This document shows positions 62,747-64,000 of a DNA stretch of 64,000 nt, piece after piece. The notes below the pieces were generated by a model. It was given only the letters and a program-made list of their open reading frames with translations, did not search any database and was not told the DNA's origin. The translations under genes and the position numbers were made by a program. This DNA is from Beijerinckiaceae bacterium (GTDB lineage Bacteria > Pseudomonadota > Alphaproteobacteria > Rhizobiales > Beijerinckiaceae): the NCBI GenBank assembly GCA_947475995.1, contig CANJNI010000018.1, forward strand, positions 1 through 64,000, given 5' to 3'. Every line of letters starts with the position of its first letter. The stretch's first letter is position 1.

Positions 62747-63799
62747 ATGCTTAGGCATGCTCGCGCATCGCTGCGCGTCTTGTGTTTCGCGACGGCGCTC
62801 GCAGGCTTGTTCCCGTTTCAGAATGCGCGCGCGCAGGACGGCAACTTCTACGCAGGCAAGACGGTCAAGATCATCGTCGGCTATGCGCCGGGTTCGAGTT
62901 ACGACGGCTTTGCCCGCGTCATCGCCCAATTTGCTCCGCAATACATTCCCGGCCAGCCGCACATGGTGGTGGAGAACATGCCGGGCGCGGGTTCGCTCAC
63001 CGCGCTGAATTTTGCAGTCAACATTGCACCGCAGGACGGCACAGTGATCGCCGCCATCGGCGCTACCCTGCCGTTCGGTCCGCTGCTGGGAGAGAAGTCC
63101 GCCCGCTTTGACGCTTTGAAACTGAACTGGCTGCCATCGCCGGGATCGGACACGTCAGCGCTCACCGTCTGGCATACGGTGCCGGTGAAGACCCTCGAGG
63201 ATGCCAAAAAGACGGAACTCATCCTCGCCAGCAACGCCATCACCGGGTCGTCGAGCCTCTACGGCCGTCTGCTGGCCGAGGTGCTGGGGCTGAAGATTCG
63301 CCTCGTCTACGGCTACACGGGCGGCGTCTCCGACGCGCTTCTGGCGACCGAGAAGGGGGAGGTCCACGGCCACCCAAGCGTCTCCTGGGGCGTCATCAAA
63401 TCCCGCGCCGACTGGCTGCGCGACCACAAAGTCCGGCTGCTGACCTATTTCGGCGGTCCGAAAAACCCGGAACTCGAAGCCTATGACGGCGCCGTCTATG
63501 CGGATGATCTGGTGAAGCCGGGTCCGGACCGCCAGTTGTGGGATCTGGGCATGGCCCCCAGCACTCTGGGCCGCCCCTATGTGATGGGTCCGGGCGTGCC
63601 GAAGGAGCGGGTGGCGATCATTGCCGACGCGATGATGAAGGCCTTCGCCAATCCGGAAGTGAAGGCGGCTGCCGCACGACAACAGCTCGAAATTGATCCG
63701 CTGTCGCGCGAGAAGGTGCAGGACGTGATCGAAAAGACCTATGCGTCGCCGAAGGAGACCGTGGACCGTCTGGTCGGGCTGTTCGGCGAGCGCAAATAA
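62747..63799 (+). CDS. Bug/TctC-family tripartite tricarboxylate transporter receptor
   Basis: 350 residues from ATG 62747 (AGGACGGGG just upstream). Signal peptide with cleavage at NARAQ near 30. Bug-family features: KTVKIIVGYAPGSSYDGFAR, MVVENMPGAGSLTALNF, a two-lobe solute-binding body and a late VSWGVIKSRADWL segment. Periplasmic receptors of this type bind carboxylates or other small anions, but many occur, as here, without a TctAB permease gene next to them. Ligand unknown. Confidence 0.9.
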   Translation: MLRHARASLRVLCFATALAGLFPFQNARAQDGNFYAGKTVKIIVGYAPGSSYDGFARVIAQFAPQYIPGQPHMVVENMPGAGSLTALNFAVNIAPQDGTVIAAIGATLPFGPLLGEKSARFDALKLNWLPSPGSDTSALTVWHTVPVKTLEDAKKTELILASNAITGSSSLYGRLLAEVLGLKIRLVYGYTGGVSDALLATEKGEVHGHPSVSWGVIKSRADWLRDHKVRLLTYFGGPKNPELEAYDGAVYADDLVKPGPDRQLWDLGMAPSTLGRPYVMGPGVPKERVAIIADAMMKAFANPEVKAAAARQQLEIDPLSREKVQDVIEKTYASPKETVDRLVGLFGERK

Positions 63800-63802
63800 G
63801 CG

Positions 63803-64000
63803 TCAGTCGTTATAGTAATCGCACCAGCCGTAAGGGCTCACGTAACCCTCGACCACGAGGCACTCGGTCGGGTCGATGTAGTAATGGCATCCGGCGCAGA
63901 TCTGCGATCCGGGAACCCCCTTGTCGATATAATGAACGGCCTCTTGAGGCATCTTGTAACTATGGTTGAAGTGACCCTCGATCTCTTCAACTGCCGCCGC
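63803..64000 (-). CDS. High-potential iron-sulfur protein, C-terminal part (partial at window edge)
   Basis: Only the last 65 codons lie in the window; the 5' end, probably with a Tat signal, is cut off at 64000. The four cluster Cys are read as Cys-x2-Cys (ICAGC), Cys 8 residues later (PTECLVV) and a final Gly-Trp-Cys (SPYGWC), the HiPIP pattern, with an upstream Tyr-containing segment (VHYIDKG). HiPIPs are small periplasmic [4Fe-4S] electron carriers, for example to photosynthetic or respiratory enzymes. Stop at 63803-63805, three bases after the Bug-type stop; the two genes are convergent. Confidence 0.85.
   Translation of the reverse strand, partial: AAAVEEIEGHFNHSYKMPQEAVHYIDKGVPGSQICAGCHYYIDPTECLVVEGYVSPYGWCDYYND

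Overview
The window is a chromosomal segment of a GC-rich alphaproteobacterium, most likely in the Hyphomicrobiales (Rhizobiales). The reasons are the 23S-5S-tRNA(fMet) rRNA operon end, an RNase E with a long acidic insertion in its S1 domain, the rne / amidase / PBP1A / prfB gene order, the aroQ-accB-accC order, and the abundance of tricarboxylate-binding (Bug), acyl-CoA and Rieske proteins. No insertion sequence, prophage, CRISPR array or plasmid gene was seen, so the interesting parts are accessory metabolic and envelope genes within ordinary chromosome. Family calls come from reading the sequence by eye; no database search was run.

Layout. 1-830: end of an rRNA operon (23S 3' end, 5S, terminator, initiator tRNA, terminator). 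895-4291: exported methyltransferase, truncated haemoglobin, a periplasmic unknown and an L,D-transpeptidase-like lipoprotein that lacks the usual catalytic His. 4380-9440: a PBP2-fold protein divergent from a three-gene operon (APH-type kinase, acyl-CoA dehydrogenase, acyl-CoA synthetase) that resembles the levulinate/4-hydroxyacid (Lva, ACAD10/11) module. 9594-11282: four small unknowns, two of them under 80 residues. 11446-16686: an oxygenase island of three paralogous Rieske oxygenases, a TauD-type dioxygenase and a creatininase-family hydrolase. 16683-20682: sulfatase-fold membrane enzyme divergent from a GH3 beta-glucosidase. 20683-24010: two small unknowns, then aroQ-accB-accC (shikimate and fatty acid synthesis). 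24167-31067: YihY membrane protein, MFS transporter, a DsbA-like / serine hydrolase / M48 protease operon, and an aminotransferase.

31076-42137: core genes: rne, a long untranslated rne/amidase interval, amidase, PBP1A, prfB with its programmed +1 frameshift, a VOC-EVE pair that overlaps prfB antisense, and tyrS. 42146-52734: a giant AsmA-like protein, a Bcp peroxiredoxin, an M23 peptidase gene broken by an apparent frameshift, EamA transporter, msrQ, anmK, an alpha/beta hydrolase and a VOC protein. 52823-56586: a two-gene cell-surface export operon: a Slam-like TPR + beta-barrel protein followed by a FecR-domain exoprotein with a TbpB-like C-terminal barrel. 56740-64000: DUF900 lipoprotein hydrolase, TPR protein and der, SDR, TadG-like vWA protein, Bug-family binding protein, and a partial high-potential iron-sulfur protein at the right edge.

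The strongest candidates for something little described are the Slam-like/FecR operon, the oxygenase island and the kinase/ACAD/ligase operon. Several genes are invisible to a simple ORF caller: the 55-residue membrane protein at 10005, the 78-residue Cys protein at 10741, the 5' part of prfB, and the partial HiPIP.
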